Origin: Planctomycetota bacterium
GTDB taxonomy: Bacteria; Planctomycetota; UBA1135
Reading direction: 5' to 3'
Assembly (NCBI GenBank): GCA_002705055.1
Contig: PAHY01000017.1
Span: 24,147-88,146 of the forward strand
DNA: 64,000 nucleotides
The position numbers were made by a program, and so were the translations under genes. The notes below the pieces were generated by a model that saw only the letters and a program-made list of their open reading frames with translations, made no database searches and was not told the DNA's origin. Numbering within the stretch: the first letter of the stretch is position 1; the number at the start of each line of letters is the position of its first letter. Below are positions 8,580 to 17,338 of the stretch, piece by piece.

Positions 8580-9829
8580 CCCTCGCCAGCCTCGGCCTCG
8601 CCTACTTCCGGCGTCGTCCCCTGCTGATCTTCTCGGCAGTGGCGATCGCCTTGGGCGTCGCTGTGCTGTTTGCGGTGCTGGCCGTCATGAACGGCTTCCT
8701 CGCCGAGCTGCAGGCCTCGATTCGGAGCATCTCGGGCGATGCCGTCATCGAAGCGGCGCGGGCACGCGGCGGCGAGTACCGCCCGTTCGAGGCCTATGAA
8801 GAGGCCGTCGACGAGGTCGACGGCATCCGCGCCCTCGAGCCGCGCCTCAACTGGTACGGCCTCATCGGCCGTCGCGGCGCGGCCGCCCTCAGCGACCCGC
8901 GCTCGACCGACCTCTCCGGCATGCTGCTGGTCGGCGTCAATCAGGGCTTTGATGGCTTCGAAACCGGACAGGACGCGCGCGGTCGACCGATCCTGCCAAT
9001 GCGCCTCGGGGTCGGCGCCGCCGAACGCCTCGGCCTTGAGATCGGCGACATCCTGGGGGTCATCACCTTCGTCCAGAACGATCGCCCGGGCGGGCGCAGC
9101 ACGCCGCAGCTCCTGCAAATGAGCTGCCGCCTGGTCGAGACGGTCAAGACGGGGCGCTACGACCAGGACCTGGACCGCGCCGAGCTGCCGCGCACCGCCT
9201 TGGCCGAGTTTCTAGGTTCCGAGACGGGCTTCACCGAGATTCTGATCCGCACCGAAGACGCGGTGGACCCGGAGCTGGTGGCTGAAGAAGTCGAGAACGC
9301 TCTGCAGTTGGCCGGCTACACCCACCCCGGCTTCGGCTGCACCTTCAGCTGGCGCGACCGCGGCGGCAACCTGCTGCGCGCGGTCGAGAATCAGCGCGGC
9401 ATGCTGAGCATCGTGTTCTTCTTCATCGTGCTCGTTGCGGCCTATCAGCTGGTGGCCACGCTCACTCTGACCGTCACCGAGAAGCGGCGCGATATCGGCG
9501 TGCTGCGCGCGTTGGGCGCGACGCCAGGTCGCATCATTCGCTTCTACGTTTCGCTGGGCCTGCTGATCTCGTTGATCGGCATTGGGCTGGGCCTGCTGCT
9601 GGGCCAGTGGCTGATTCACAATCTGACCACGGTCGAGAAATGGGTCGGCGGCGGCCAGCCCATCTTCCGCGCGGAGATCTACAAGTTTGATCACATCCCG
9701 GTGGCGGTGGATCTGCCCTCGGTGCTGATCCTGGTCGGTGCCACCTTGGCGGTCGCCGTGGTGTTCAGCCTGGTCCCGGCCTGGCGCGCCTCGCGCGTGC
9801 GCGTTATCGACGGTCTTCGAGCGCGCTGA
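8576..9829 (+). CDS. Second ABC transporter permease, LolC/LolE (FtsX) type
   Basis: This 417-residue permease has the same plan as the first: one N-terminal helix (12-35), an extracytoplasmic domain (about 45-270), and three C-terminal helices. The FtsX-like coupling segment TVTEKRRDIGVLRALGATPGRI lies near residue 300. The two permeases share short landmarks (VLAVMNGFL near residue 38 of this one and VLAVMNGLI in the other) but differ widely in the extracytoplasmic domain, as LolC and LolE do. The start ATG lies inside the ATPase stop (ATGA). The last 26 nt overlap the convergent gene at 9804. It is the last gene of the lysS operon. Confidence 0.9.
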   Translation: MTLASLGLAYFRRRPLLIFSAVAIALGVAVLFAVLAVMNGFLAELQASIRSISGDAVIEAARARGGEYRPFEAYEEAVDEVDGIRALEPRLNWYGLIGRRGAAALSDPRSTDLSGMLLVGVNQGFDGFETGQDARGRPILPMRLGVGAAERLGLEIGDILGVITFVQNDRPGGRSTPQLLQMSCRLVETVKTGRYDQDLDRAELPRTALAEFLGSETGFTEILIRTEDAVDPELVAEEVENALQLAGYTHPGFGCTFSWRDRGGNLLRAVENQRGMLSIVFFFIVLVAAYQLVATLTLTVTEKRRDIGVLRALGATPGRIIRFYVSLGLLISLIGIGLGLLLGQWLIHNLTTVEKWVGGGQPIFRAEIYKFDHIPVAVDLPSVLILVGATLAVAVVFSLVPAWRASRVRVIDGLRAR

Positions 9830-10484
9830 GCTCTTGTTCGGTGGCGCGATCTTCGCCCCACGATTCGATCACGTAGCCGTTCTGCACGCGCAGGTTGATC
9901 TCGGCCAGCCGGACCTCCTCGCCTTCGACCATGCCGATCCGCTCGTAGTGCCAGGTCACGGCGCCCGAGTCTCCGCCGGACCAGACGTGATCCGGGGGTC
10001 CGAAGCGCGCCAGCAGCTCGGGCGGAGTCAGCAGCCGCACCTGACGATCGGCTGCTTCGTCGTCGCGCGACATCAGCTCGGCGAGCGGCTGCAGTTCGGC
10101 CCAGTTGGCGGTCTGACGCATCGACCGGGCGCGCTTCAGTCCGGCCACCCCCTGACCACCTGATTCGACCTGATCGGCGAGGCCCGCGATCGCCTGCTGG
10201 AGATCACGCAGCACCGGCTCGAGATCGACCTGGCGGCCTCCGCTCGCGGCCGCCCCCGGGAGGGCCGCATGAGGCGCCGCCGCCGCCGCGCCGGGCGCGA
10301 CGCGGTCCAGAGCCTCCACGCTCGCGCGGAGACGCTGCAGCTCGAGCACGATCGCCTCCTCTCCGCCTGCATCGGTGCGGGCCGCGGGTGACGCCCCGGG
10401 ACCCGTCACGCTCCAGACCAGCACGGTGAGCATCGAACCCGCGCAGAACGCGAGCGCAAGGGGAAGTGGAGAGGAAGCAGCCAA
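9804..10484 (-). CDS. Membrane-anchored coiled-coil protein of unknown function
   Basis: No family is recognised. The 226-residue protein has one N-terminal membrane helix (PLALAFCAGSMLTVLVW), an Ala-rich linker, and a helical stretch (residues 40-125) likely to form a coiled coil. A small C-terminal alpha/beta part follows (PPELLARFGPPDHVWSGGDSGAVTWHYER). That block reads like a sensor or 'outer membrane assembly' type fold, but this is a guess. The start is TTG at 10484. No ATG or GTG lies between the upstream stop and the helix, and a -10-like TAGGCT sits 6 nt before this TTG, as at other starts in the window. An alternative ATG at 10433 would cut the membrane helix. Confidence 0.68.
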   Translation of the reverse strand: MAASSPLPLALAFCAGSMLTVLVWSVTGPGASPAARTDAGGEEAIVLELQRLRASVEALDRVAPGAAAAAPHAALPGAAASGGRQVDLEPVLRDLQQAIAGLADQVESGGQGVAGLKRARSMRQTANWAELQPLAELMSRDDEAADRQVRLLTPPELLARFGPPDHVWSGGDSGAVTWHYERIGMVEGEEVRLAEINLRVQNGYVIESWGEDRATEQELSALEDRR

Positions 10485-10490
10485 CGAGCT

Positions 10491-10496
10491 AGCCTA
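10491..10496 (-). promoter_or_regulatory. -10 element close to the start of the coiled-coil gene
   Basis: TAGGCT on the minus strand lies exactly 6 nt before the TTG at 10484. This is the same spacing as TAGAAT before selD and recJ. It suggests a leaderless or near-leaderless transcript and supports the TTG start. Confidence 0.4.
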
Positions 10497-10506
10497 GCGA
10501 GCAACC

Positions 10507-11928
10507 ATGCTGGGGTTCGCGACCTTCTTGCTGCTCCTTGCCGCGGGGGATCCCCCGCCGTCCAGCGAGCGCCCGAACATCCTGCTGATCGTCAGCGACG
10601 ACGCAGGATGGGCCGACTTCGGCTTTCATGGCGGCCCGGCGGAGCTCACTCCGCGCCTCGACGCGCTCGCCGCCGAAGGCGTGGTCTGCGAGCAGGCCTA
10701 CGTTTCCGCCTCGGTCTGCTGCCCGTCCCGCGCTGGCCTGATGACCGGACGCTATCAGCAGCGTTTTGGCCACGAGTTCAACGGCCCGGGATCCCCGGAG
10801 CCAGGCTTCACACCAGAACAAATGGGGCTCTCGCGCGCGGAGAGCACCCTGGGCGAGCTACTGAAGGCGCGCGGCTATCGCACCGCCGCGATGGGCAAGT
10901 GGCACCTGGGCAGTCAGCCCGGTTTGCGCCCCTTGGAACGGGGCTTTGATCACTGGTTTGGCTTCCTGGGCGGAAGCCGCTCCTACTTCGCGACCCCCGA
11001 GGCGCCCGCGCTGCGCCAGCTGCAGAACGATGAGGCGCGCGTCCCCGAGGATCAGATCGCGTACCTGACGGATACCCTTGCGGATCACGCGGCCGAGTGG
11101 ATTGCAGCGCAAGCGGCAGACGAGGGCCAGCAGCCCTGGTTCCTCTACCTCGCCTTCAACGCGCCGCATACGCCGATGCACGCGCTCGAGCAGGATCTCC
11201 AACGCTTCGCCGCGATCGAGAATCTGCGGCGGCGGAAGTACGCCGCGATGCTGTTCGCGATGGACCGCGGCATCGGCCGGATTCTGGACACGCTCGAGCA
11301 GAGCGGTCAGGCCAGCCGCACGCTCGTGGTCTTCCTGAACGACAACGGCGGCGCGACCAATAACGGTTCCGACAACGGGGCCTGGCGCGGTCGCAAGGGG
11401 TCGAAGTGGGAAGGCGGGCTGCGCGTCCCGCTGGTGCTGCGCTGGCCGGGCCAGCTCCCTGCCGGGAAGCGCCACGCCGCGGTGATCTCCAGCCTGGATC
11501 TCGCTCCCAGTCTGCTCGCGGTCGCCGGGCCGGTTCTCGACCCGGACGCACAGCGCGCCGATCCGGCCGGCCCCTTCGACGGCACCAGCCAATGGGAGGC
11601 CTGGCGATCCGACGCAAGTGCGGCGCCTCCCCGTCAGCTCTACTGGCGCCGCGGCGTGGCGGCCGCCTACCGCGATGGCCCCTGGAAGCTGGTGCGGGTC
11701 GACACCCTGCCGCCGCAGCTGATGCACCTCGAACGCGCGCCGCAGGAGTTTGAGGACTTCGCCGCGGAGGAGCCCGAACGTGTCCGCCGGATGCTGCGGG
11801 CGCTGGTCCGATGGGAAGCCGAGCTCGCTCCCCCGCGCTGGACCGAAGGCCCGCGCTGGGCCAAGAACCAGCTGCGCAAGCATCAACCCGAGGTCGACAC
11901 GCGCGAGGAAGAGGAAGAGTTCCCCTAG
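10507..11928 (+). CDS. Formylglycine-dependent sulfatase
   Basis: This hydrolase cleaves sulfate esters, probably of sulfated polysaccharides. The 473-residue protein starts with a short hydrophobic signal (GFATFLLLLAA) and goes directly into the metal-binding start of the alkaline-phosphatase fold (PNILLIVSDDAGWADFG, residues 23-39). The active-site motif is C-C-P-S-R at 71-75, so Cys71 should be oxidised to formylglycine. GKWHLG, NAPHTP and NDNGGATNNGSDN supply further catalytic and metal ligands. No sulfatase-maturase gene (FGE or anSME) is in the window. The divergent coiled-coil gene starts 22 bp away. The 3' end shares a CTAG with the stop of the FG-GAP gene on the other strand. The true substrate cannot be read from sequence. 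Confidence 0.93.
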   Translation: MLGFATFLLLLAAGDPPPSSERPNILLIVSDDAGWADFGFHGGPAELTPRLDALAAEGVVCEQAYVSASVCCPSRAGLMTGRYQQRFGHEFNGPGSPEPGFTPEQMGLSRAESTLGELLKARGYRTAAMGKWHLGSQPGLRPLERGFDHWFGFLGGSRSYFATPEAPALRQLQNDEARVPEDQIAYLTDTLADHAAEWIAAQAADEGQQPWFLYLAFNAPHTPMHALEQDLQRFAAIENLRRRKYAAMLFAMDRGIGRILDTLEQSGQASRTLVVFLNDNGGATNNGSDNGAWRGRKGSKWEGGLRVPLVLRWPGQLPAGKRHAAVISSLDLAPSLLAVAGPVLDPDAQRADPAGPFDGTSQWEAWRSDASAAPPRQLYWRRGVAAAYRDGPWKLVRVDTLPPQLMHLERAPQEFEDFAAEEPERVRRMLRALVRWEAELAPPRWTEGPRWAKNQLRKHQPEVDTREEEEEFP

Positions 11929-13808
11929 CGCTGGCGAATGGTCAGGATCTGGTCGGCGGGGACATCGTGATAGATGTCCACCTTGCGGTTCGGCCAGACG
12001 ATGCGCAGCTCACTGACCTGCTCGTGCGGACCCAGGCCGAAGTGCAGCCGCGCGTGGCTTTGGGTCGAGCGGGTCATGCCACCGGTCTGATCGCGGCGCT
12101 GCGTGCCCTGCGGCGTCGTCACCTGAACGATCGCGCCGATCGCGTCCTTGGTGGTGGCGCCGATCAGGTCGATCTGCAGCCAGTGATGGCTGTTGCCCTG
12201 ATTGCGGAACAGCTGCACCGGTCCGTCCAGGGACAATGGACGCAGGCCAGCTCCGTTGGTGATCAGGATGTCGAGGAAGCCATCGCAGTCGTAGTCCGCG
12301 ACCGAGACTCCATCGCCGACCCCCAGCAAACTCCCCGCCGCGCCCGCCGCCTGCGGGATCTCGACGAACTCGTCTCCGACGTTGTCATACAGCCGGTTCG
12401 GCCGGTTGACCGCGGCGCCGCTCTGCACCACGTAGAGGTCCAGGTCGCCGTCGTTGTCGAAGTCGGCGGCGACCGCGGCCCGCCCTTCGAACTGGGGATC
12501 CAGCGCCTCGTAGCGCGGCTCGGTCGGGCTGGACCACAGCAGGATGTCCGGGCTCGGTTCGCGCTCGCGCAGACCCTCGACGGAGACCAGCTTGATCGCT
12601 TCGTCGCTGCGCAGGATCATCGCGACTTCGGTCTCCTGCGCCGAGGCAACGACGCACTCCCAGTAATCAGAGTCCGGCTCGCGACCCAGGTAGACCGCGT
12701 CGCCTTCCTGCGCCGTCCCAGCCTGCTTGCCCCAGACCCGCCGGTCGCCCTGGCGCAGCACCAGCGGCAAGCGATCCGCAGGCACGCGCTGGCTGCCCAG
12801 CAGGAGGAAGCTCGGGTCAATGCCCTCGATCAGCTCGGCACGCAGCGTGCCGGCGCAGCGAAAGACCATGCGCAGCTCGCCGGCGCGCACCTTGGCCGCG
12901 ACCCGCAGCGCGCCATCCGGACCGATCGCGACCTCGTCGCTGCTCCAGTACGGCTCGCGCGTCAGGTAGAAGTCGAGGTCGAAGTCGCCATCAAAGTTGC
13001 CGACCACCACGTCCTGGACGTTGCGCACCGGATCCATCCCAGGCGGCAGATCGATGGCCGTGAAGCCCGCCGGCCCGTACTCCATGGCGGAGTCCGGGAA
13101 GTTGCGCGACTGCAGCAGCAGCTCCATCTTGCCGTCGGTGTCGAAGTCACCGAGCTGGGCGAAACGGGTGTTCTGGAAGGTCGGCTGGAAGCCGCTACTG
13201 AGCGGCTCGGGCAGAAAGCCGCCCCCCGGCTGCTGGGTAAACAGCACATCCCGCGACTTGCTGCTCTCGAAGGCCGTGATCACCACATCGAGCAGGCCGT
13301 CGGCGTTCCAGTCGAACCAGAGCGGGGTGCGCGAGCGGCCGTTGGGATAGGCCAGCCCCGCCAGCCCGGCCACTTCCGCGAAGGGCTGGGGATAGCGGCT
13401 GAGCCACAGCCGATTGGGGCCGACCCCGGTTCCAAAGCGCGAACCGACGCACTCGATCAGATCGAGGTCGCCGTCGTTGTCGAAGTCAGCCCAGGCGGCT
13501 CCGTGCGAGTCGACCGAGTCCATGCCGGGCATCCAGGTCTTGGTGCGATCGAGGAAGCCTCCCTGTCGGTCGTTCACCCAGAGCTGCGCCTCGAGGGCGT
13601 GATTGCCGAGCCAGAGATCGGGGTAGCCGTCCTGATTGAAGTCCCCCCAGGCGCCTGCTCCGAAGCTGGGGCCCACCGGCGGGCTGCCCATCGCAGACTT
13701 GGAGACGTCTTCAAAGCGAACGCCGTATTCCTGGGCATGCGCGGGCACCACAGCGAGCGCAAAAAGCACCACGCCCGCGAGAAGACTGCCAAGGTGAGGG
13801 GAGTTCAT
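11925..13808 (-). CDS. Secreted FG-GAP/VCBS repeat protein with ASPIC/UnbV C-terminus (copy B)
   Basis: The 627-residue exported protein has a clear signal peptide ending AHA, with the mature protein starting QEYG. Calcium-binding FG-GAP/VCBS repeats of the form D-x-D-x-D-G/D-x-D-L fill residues 40-270 (FNQDGYPDLWLGNHA, FDNDGDLDLIE, WNADGLLDVVI) and about 420-520 (FDNDGDLDLYVVQSG, YDCDGFLDILITNG). Between them, about 290-410, is a segment without repeats. The end (DLIGATTKDAIGAIVQV, SELRIVWPNRKVDIY) is the ASPIC/UnbV domain. The protein probably forms a beta-propeller used in surface binding. The open frame runs upstream to 14141, but only the ATG at 13808 gives the signal peptide. It lies 74 nt after copy A in the same direction. 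The two genes are clearly paralogues. Confidence 0.9.
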   Translation of the reverse strand: MNSPHLGSLLAGVVLFALAVVPAHAQEYGVRFEDVSKSAMGSPPVGPSFGAGAWGDFNQDGYPDLWLGNHALEAQLWVNDRQGGFLDRTKTWMPGMDSVDSHGAAWADFDNDGDLDLIECVGSRFGTGVGPNRLWLSRYPQPFAEVAGLAGLAYPNGRSRTPLWFDWNADGLLDVVITAFESSKSRDVLFTQQPGGGFLPEPLSSGFQPTFQNTRFAQLGDFDTDGKMELLLQSRNFPDSAMEYGPAGFTAIDLPPGMDPVRNVQDVVVGNFDGDFDLDFYLTREPYWSSDEVAIGPDGALRVAAKVRAGELRMVFRCAGTLRAELIEGIDPSFLLLGSQRVPADRLPLVLRQGDRRVWGKQAGTAQEGDAVYLGREPDSDYWECVVASAQETEVAMILRSDEAIKLVSVEGLREREPSPDILLWSSPTEPRYEALDPQFEGRAAVAADFDNDGDLDLYVVQSGAAVNRPNRLYDNVGDEFVEIPQAAGAAGSLLGVGDGVSVADYDCDGFLDILITNGAGLRPLSLDGPVQLFRNQGNSHHWLQIDLIGATTKDAIGAIVQVTTPQGTQRRDQTGGMTRSTQSHARLHFGLGPHEQVSELRIVWPNRKVDIYHDVPADQILTIRQR

Positions 13809-13882
13809 CAGCAACCACCCAGTTTGCCCGAGATGAGCGTCCTGCGCAGCGGGAATCGCAGGAGATCCGGTGAAGGCGGGCG

Positions 13883-15796
13883 CTAGTAGACGATCCGCAG
13901 AATCTGATCGCTCGCGACGTTCTGCAACTGAGTGATCGTCCCGTCCGGCCAGCGCACCTCGACCAGATCGGCCTGCGCGTGATCCGCCAGACCGCAATGC
14001 AGGCGCATGTGATTCTGCCCGAAGCGATGCACGCCGCCGTTCTGCTCGCGCAGCTGCGTGACGCCGCCGGCGCTGATCCGCACCTGCGCCCCGATCGCGT
14101 CGCGGTTGCCCGCCGGACCCTCCAGTTCGATCAGCAGCCAATGGCGCTGCGGATGCAGCGCGGCGCCGGTGTTGCGGAACAGCTGATGCGGCCCGTCGCC
14201 GCTGAAGAAGCGGTCGCCGAAACCGTTGGTCACGAACAGGTCCAGCCAGCCGTCGCCGTCGTAGTCCGCGCTGATCACCCCATCGCCCAGACCATAGACC
14301 GAGCCAGCCGCGCCGCTGAATCCGGACTGCGCCCCCGCCGCATCGACGCGGCGAAAGCTGCCATCGCCGAGGTTCTCGTACAGCACATTGGGCCGATTGG
14401 CCGCCGCGCCGGCGCGCACCAGATAGAGGTCCAGGTCCATATCGTTGTCGAAGTCCCCGGCCACCACCGAGCGGCTGGAGACCGGCTGATCGACCTGGCC
14501 CGGCTGATAGCCCTGGGCGCTGGCCAGCAGCAGGCTGTCTTCCAGCCCGACGCCCGCCTGCGGGATCATCCGGACGTCGCGCATCGCGGAACCGGAGAGA
14601 ATCAGTCCGGCCTGGCTCCGCCCGGGCGAACTCAGCAGGATGGCCCAGCGTTTCTCCACCGGATCAAAGCCGATGTAGATCCCGCGGTCGACGCCGGCCT
14701 GGTGCGCGGCGATCCCGTGCAGCGCAGGATTGCTCGCGTCGAGTTCAAACTTGCGATCGAGAGGCGAGACGCCCGAGGCGCCCAGGCGGATCTCGCTGCG
14801 CGAGGTGCCCTCGGGAAAGACCACCTGCAGCGGGCCCGATGACTGGAAGGAGAAACCGCGCTCGTCGCGCTTGGCGAACAGCTTGGCGCGCAGCTCATCG
14901 TCGTTCACCAGGACCGCTTCGCTGTCGGATTCGATGCGATCGCGGGACAGATACATATCGACCCGGCCATCCAGATCGAAGTCGGCAAAGACCGCATCCA
15001 CCACGTTGGGGACTCCGGTGAAACCGGAACCGATCAGGCGGTCCTCCATCGGGGAGACGGAGAGGTCGTAGAGCCGGCTGGGGAACGGCGAACCATCGAC
15101 GATTAGGTCGAGCACCCCGTCGCCGGTGAGATCCGCGAGCTGGGCGAACTCATTGTTCTGGGTCGAGGGTTCAAAGCCGGATCCGGGCCAGTCCATGACG
15201 AAGGACAGCGGCTGTCCGGCTGCGCTGATCTGGCGGTACGGCAGGCTCGCCGAGATGCCAGCGCGGTACAGGTTGATGGTGATCAGATCGAGCCGACCAT
15301 CCTGGTCATAGTCCACCCAGAGTGGCGTCCGGCCGCGGCCATCTGCGAAGCCCACGCCGCTCGCTGGCGCGACGTCCGTCAGCCTGCCGCCATCGTTGAG
15401 CCACAGGCGATTCTGGCCGGTCACGCTGTTGCCGGAACCGACCAGCTCGGCGAGATCCTGGTCCCCGTCGCCATCGGCGTCGGCCCAAGCCACGCCGTGC
15501 GTGTCGCGGGTGAGCGTGTCCTGCAGCCAGAGATCCGTCTCGTCGACGAAGCCCCCGCCCGCCTGCTGCACAAACAGCTGGGTGGGGCTGGCGTGGTTGC
15601 CCACCCAAAGGTCCGGCAAGCCATCGCCGTTGACGTCGCCCCAGGCTCCGGGGCCGAAGCTTGGGCCGAAGCCGGAGATCCCCGCGGGCGTCGTGACCTC
15701 ATCGAAGGCGAAGGGATCGCCCTGCTGCGCGGCGGAGAACGCCGTCAGGGAGGCGGCAGTCAGCAGGACTGCAGCGGTTCGAAAGGCCCCGATCAT
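13883..15796 (-). CDS. Secreted FG-GAP/VCBS repeat protein with ASPIC/UnbV C-terminus (copy A)
   Basis: The 637-residue paralogue of copy B has the same plan. A signal peptide (residues 1-24, ending FSAA before QQGD) precedes an N-terminal block of D-x-N/D-x-D-G repeats (VNGDGLPDLWVGNHASPTQ, ADGDGDQDLAELVG, YDQDGRLDLITIN). A repeat-free insert of about 130 residues follows (near 300-430), then a second repeat block (FDNDMDLDLYLVRAGAAANR, YDGDGWLDLFVTNG). The ASPIC/UnbV tail ends in ADLVEVRWPDGTITQLQN. The shared phrase GPSFGxGAWGDxNxDGxPDLW opens both proteins. The start at 15796 is an ATG 22 nt downstream of dinB on the same strand. No enzymatic function can be assigned. Surface attachment or ligand binding is the usual guess for this architecture. 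Confidence 0.9.
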   Translation of the reverse strand: MIGAFRTAAVLLTAASLTAFSAAQQGDPFAFDEVTTPAGISGFGPSFGPGAWGDVNGDGLPDLWVGNHASPTQLFVQQAGGGFVDETDLWLQDTLTRDTHGVAWADADGDGDQDLAELVGSGNSVTGQNRLWLNDGGRLTDVAPASGVGFADGRGRTPLWVDYDQDGRLDLITINLYRAGISASLPYRQISAAGQPLSFVMDWPGSGFEPSTQNNEFAQLADLTGDGVLDLIVDGSPFPSRLYDLSVSPMEDRLIGSGFTGVPNVVDAVFADFDLDGRVDMYLSRDRIESDSEAVLVNDDELRAKLFAKRDERGFSFQSSGPLQVVFPEGTSRSEIRLGASGVSPLDRKFELDASNPALHGIAAHQAGVDRGIYIGFDPVEKRWAILLSSPGRSQAGLILSGSAMRDVRMIPQAGVGLEDSLLLASAQGYQPGQVDQPVSSRSVVAGDFDNDMDLDLYLVRAGAAANRPNVLYENLGDGSFRRVDAAGAQSGFSGAAGSVYGLGDGVISADYDGDGWLDLFVTNGFGDRFFSGDGPHQLFRNTGAALHPQRHWLLIELEGPAGNRDAIGAQVRISAGGVTQLREQNGGVHRFGQNHMRLHCGLADHAQADLVEVRWPDGTITQLQNVASDQILRIVY

Positions 15797-15818
15797 GAGC
15801 TCCGGTCAAGCTTATCAC

Positions 15819-16931
15819 TCAATCCGAAGTCCTTGCGGGCTTCGCCTCCTCGAACAGCGCCGGCTGCCAGGCTCCGCGCTCGATTCCGGCCAGCTTGACG
15901 CCCAGCAGCCGGATCGGGGTGCGCCCATCCAGCAGGTCTTCGAGCAGCTGGCGCGCCGTGGGCAGGAAATCGGCGTCCTCGCGCCCAGGGTGCGGCAGCG
16001 TGCGGTCGCGCGTCAGGGTGGTGAAGTCCGTCAGCCGCAGCTTGATCGAGACCGTCCGCGCGACGGCCTCGCGTTCGCGCAGACGCGAGGCCGTGGCGTG
16101 CAGCAGTTCGGCGAGTCGCTTCTCGAGATAGCTCAACTTGCTGCGGTCGACCGGGAAGGTGGTCTCGTGCGAAATGGACTTGGGCAGGGCGTCGGGCTGA
16201 GCCGGCCGGACCGGCGAAGTATCGATGCCGCGCGCTCGCATCTGCAGCCCCTCGACATCGCGCCCGAGATGCGCCTCGAGCCGCCGCGGGTCGGCGTCGA
16301 CCAGAGCCCCGAGCGTCTGGATCCGCAGACCGTGCAGCCGTTCGGCGGTGGCTGGACCGATGCCAGGGAGCTTGCGAATCGGCAAGGGGGCCAGAAAACG
16401 CTGCTCCTGCCCGGGCAGCACCTCGAGGACCCCCACCGGTTTGCTGGCACCCGACGCGACCTTCGCGACCAGGCGATTGGAGGCGACCCCCACGCTGAGA
16501 TCGAGCCGGAATCGCTCGCGTACCTGCTGCTGCAGCCGCAGGGCCGTGTCGAAGGCGCGCCCGGCGACGAGGGGCTGTCCGCTCAGGTCGAGGTAAGCCT
16601 CGTCGATGGACACTTTCTGCAGCCGCGGCGTGAGCTCGCGAAGCAGCCCGAAGACCGCGCGCGAAGCACGCCGGTAGGCGTCGCGCGAACCGCGCACCCG
16701 CACCAGCTGCGGACACAGGCGGACCGCCCGCGCCATCGGCATGGCCGAGCGCACCCCGAAGGCGCGCGCCTCGTAGGAGGCCGCGGCGACGACCCCGCGG
16801 CCGTCGGGCGAACCCCCGACGACGACGGGCTTGCCGTGCAGGCTGGGGTCCAGCACCCGCTCCACCGCCACGAAGAAGGCGTCGAGATCGACGTGGAAGA
16901 CGACGCGCCGTGCTTCCGTGGGAGCGGTCAT
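15819..16931 (-). CDS. dinB: DNA polymerase IV (Y-family translesion polymerase)
   Basis: This 370-residue polymerase copies damaged templates. Its palm residues are D15 (HVDLDAFFVAVE) and D110-E111 (SIDEAYLDLSG). The finger/palm region has VGVASNRLVAKVAS. A helix-hairpin-helix (LPGIGPATAERLHGL) and a little-finger domain follow. The C-terminus contains QPALF, a good match to the sliding-clamp-binding motif QxxLF. It is the last gene of lexA - degenerate S24-fold gene - dinB; its ATG overlaps the stop of the preceding gene (ATGA). Damage-inducible expression from the lexA promoter is therefore likely. Confidence 0.96.
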   Translation of the reverse strand: MTAPTEARRVVFHVDLDAFFVAVERVLDPSLHGKPVVVGGSPDGRGVVAAASYEARAFGVRSAMPMARAVRLCPQLVRVRGSRDAYRRASRAVFGLLRELTPRLQKVSIDEAYLDLSGQPLVAGRAFDTALRLQQQVRERFRLDLSVGVASNRLVAKVASGASKPVGVLEVLPGQEQRFLAPLPIRKLPGIGPATAERLHGLRIQTLGALVDADPRRLEAHLGRDVEGLQMRARGIDTSPVRPAQPDALPKSISHETTFPVDRSKLSYLEKRLAELLHATASRLREREAVARTVSIKLRLTDFTTLTRDRTLPHPGREDADFLPTARQLLEDLLDGRTPIRLLGVKLAGIERGAWQPALFEEAKPARTSD

Positions 16932-17338
16932 CGTTGCTGAGGATCGGCAGCCTGCAGCTGACGCAGGCGACCGATGACCACACCGTACACCGAAGCCCCG
17001 GCCTGCCCGCGCTGCGCGGCGCCGCTGCCCATCAGGATCGGCGCGGGGAAACCCGCCACTCCGTCGAGTCGGTAGCCATCGCTGACCTCGGCCAGCGCCA
17101 GCTGATCAAGCTGTCCCTGCCACCAGACCACGAGGTCTCCGACCTCGGCGTCGGCGCCGACGGCGACGACCAGGACATCGCCTTCGGCCAAGCCATGTTG
17201 GGGATCGACGCGGGCAGCCGCCACCCCGTGAAGACGCAGCGCGACACGGCCGGCGTCGCCCGCGGTGACTCCCGCCCCCGGCAGCTCTTCCAGCAGCTCG
17301 AGCCAAGGCGACGCGGCGCGCGGCAGGGGTTCAGGCAT
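16928..17338 (-). CDS. LexA/UmuD-fold protein lacking the catalytic dyad, between lexA and dinB
   Basis: The 136-residue protein resembles the C-terminal S24 domain of the adjacent LexA without its DNA-binding domain. ALRLHG...GLAEGDVLVVAVGADAEVGDLVV (residues 33-71) lines up with LexA ALRVTG...GIHAGDLVLVRQTEEARSGQVVV. The end VYGVVIGRL matches IAGVVVGLF. The catalytic serine of LexA (GQSM) corresponds to G-V-A-A here, and the lysine strand has no lysine. It should not cleave itself or LexA. It starts with ATG at 17338, overlapping lexA by 8 nt, and overlaps dinB by ATGA. A GTG at 17356 is a possible longer start. The position suggests a non-cleavable UmuD'-like partner of DinB, but that role is inferred. 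Family assignment rests on my reading of the alignment only. Confidence 0.7.
   Translation of the reverse strand: MPEPLPRAASPWLELLEELPGAGVTAGDAGRVALRLHGVAAARVDPQHGLAEGDVLVVAVGADAEVGDLVVWWQGQLDQLALAEVSDGYRLDGVAGFPAPILMGSGAAQRGQAGASVYGVVIGRLRQLQAADPQQR

Noticed and set aside
16928..17338. An active UmuD-type autopeptidase
   Set aside because: The serine and lysine of the dyad and an Ala-Gly cleavage site are all missing.
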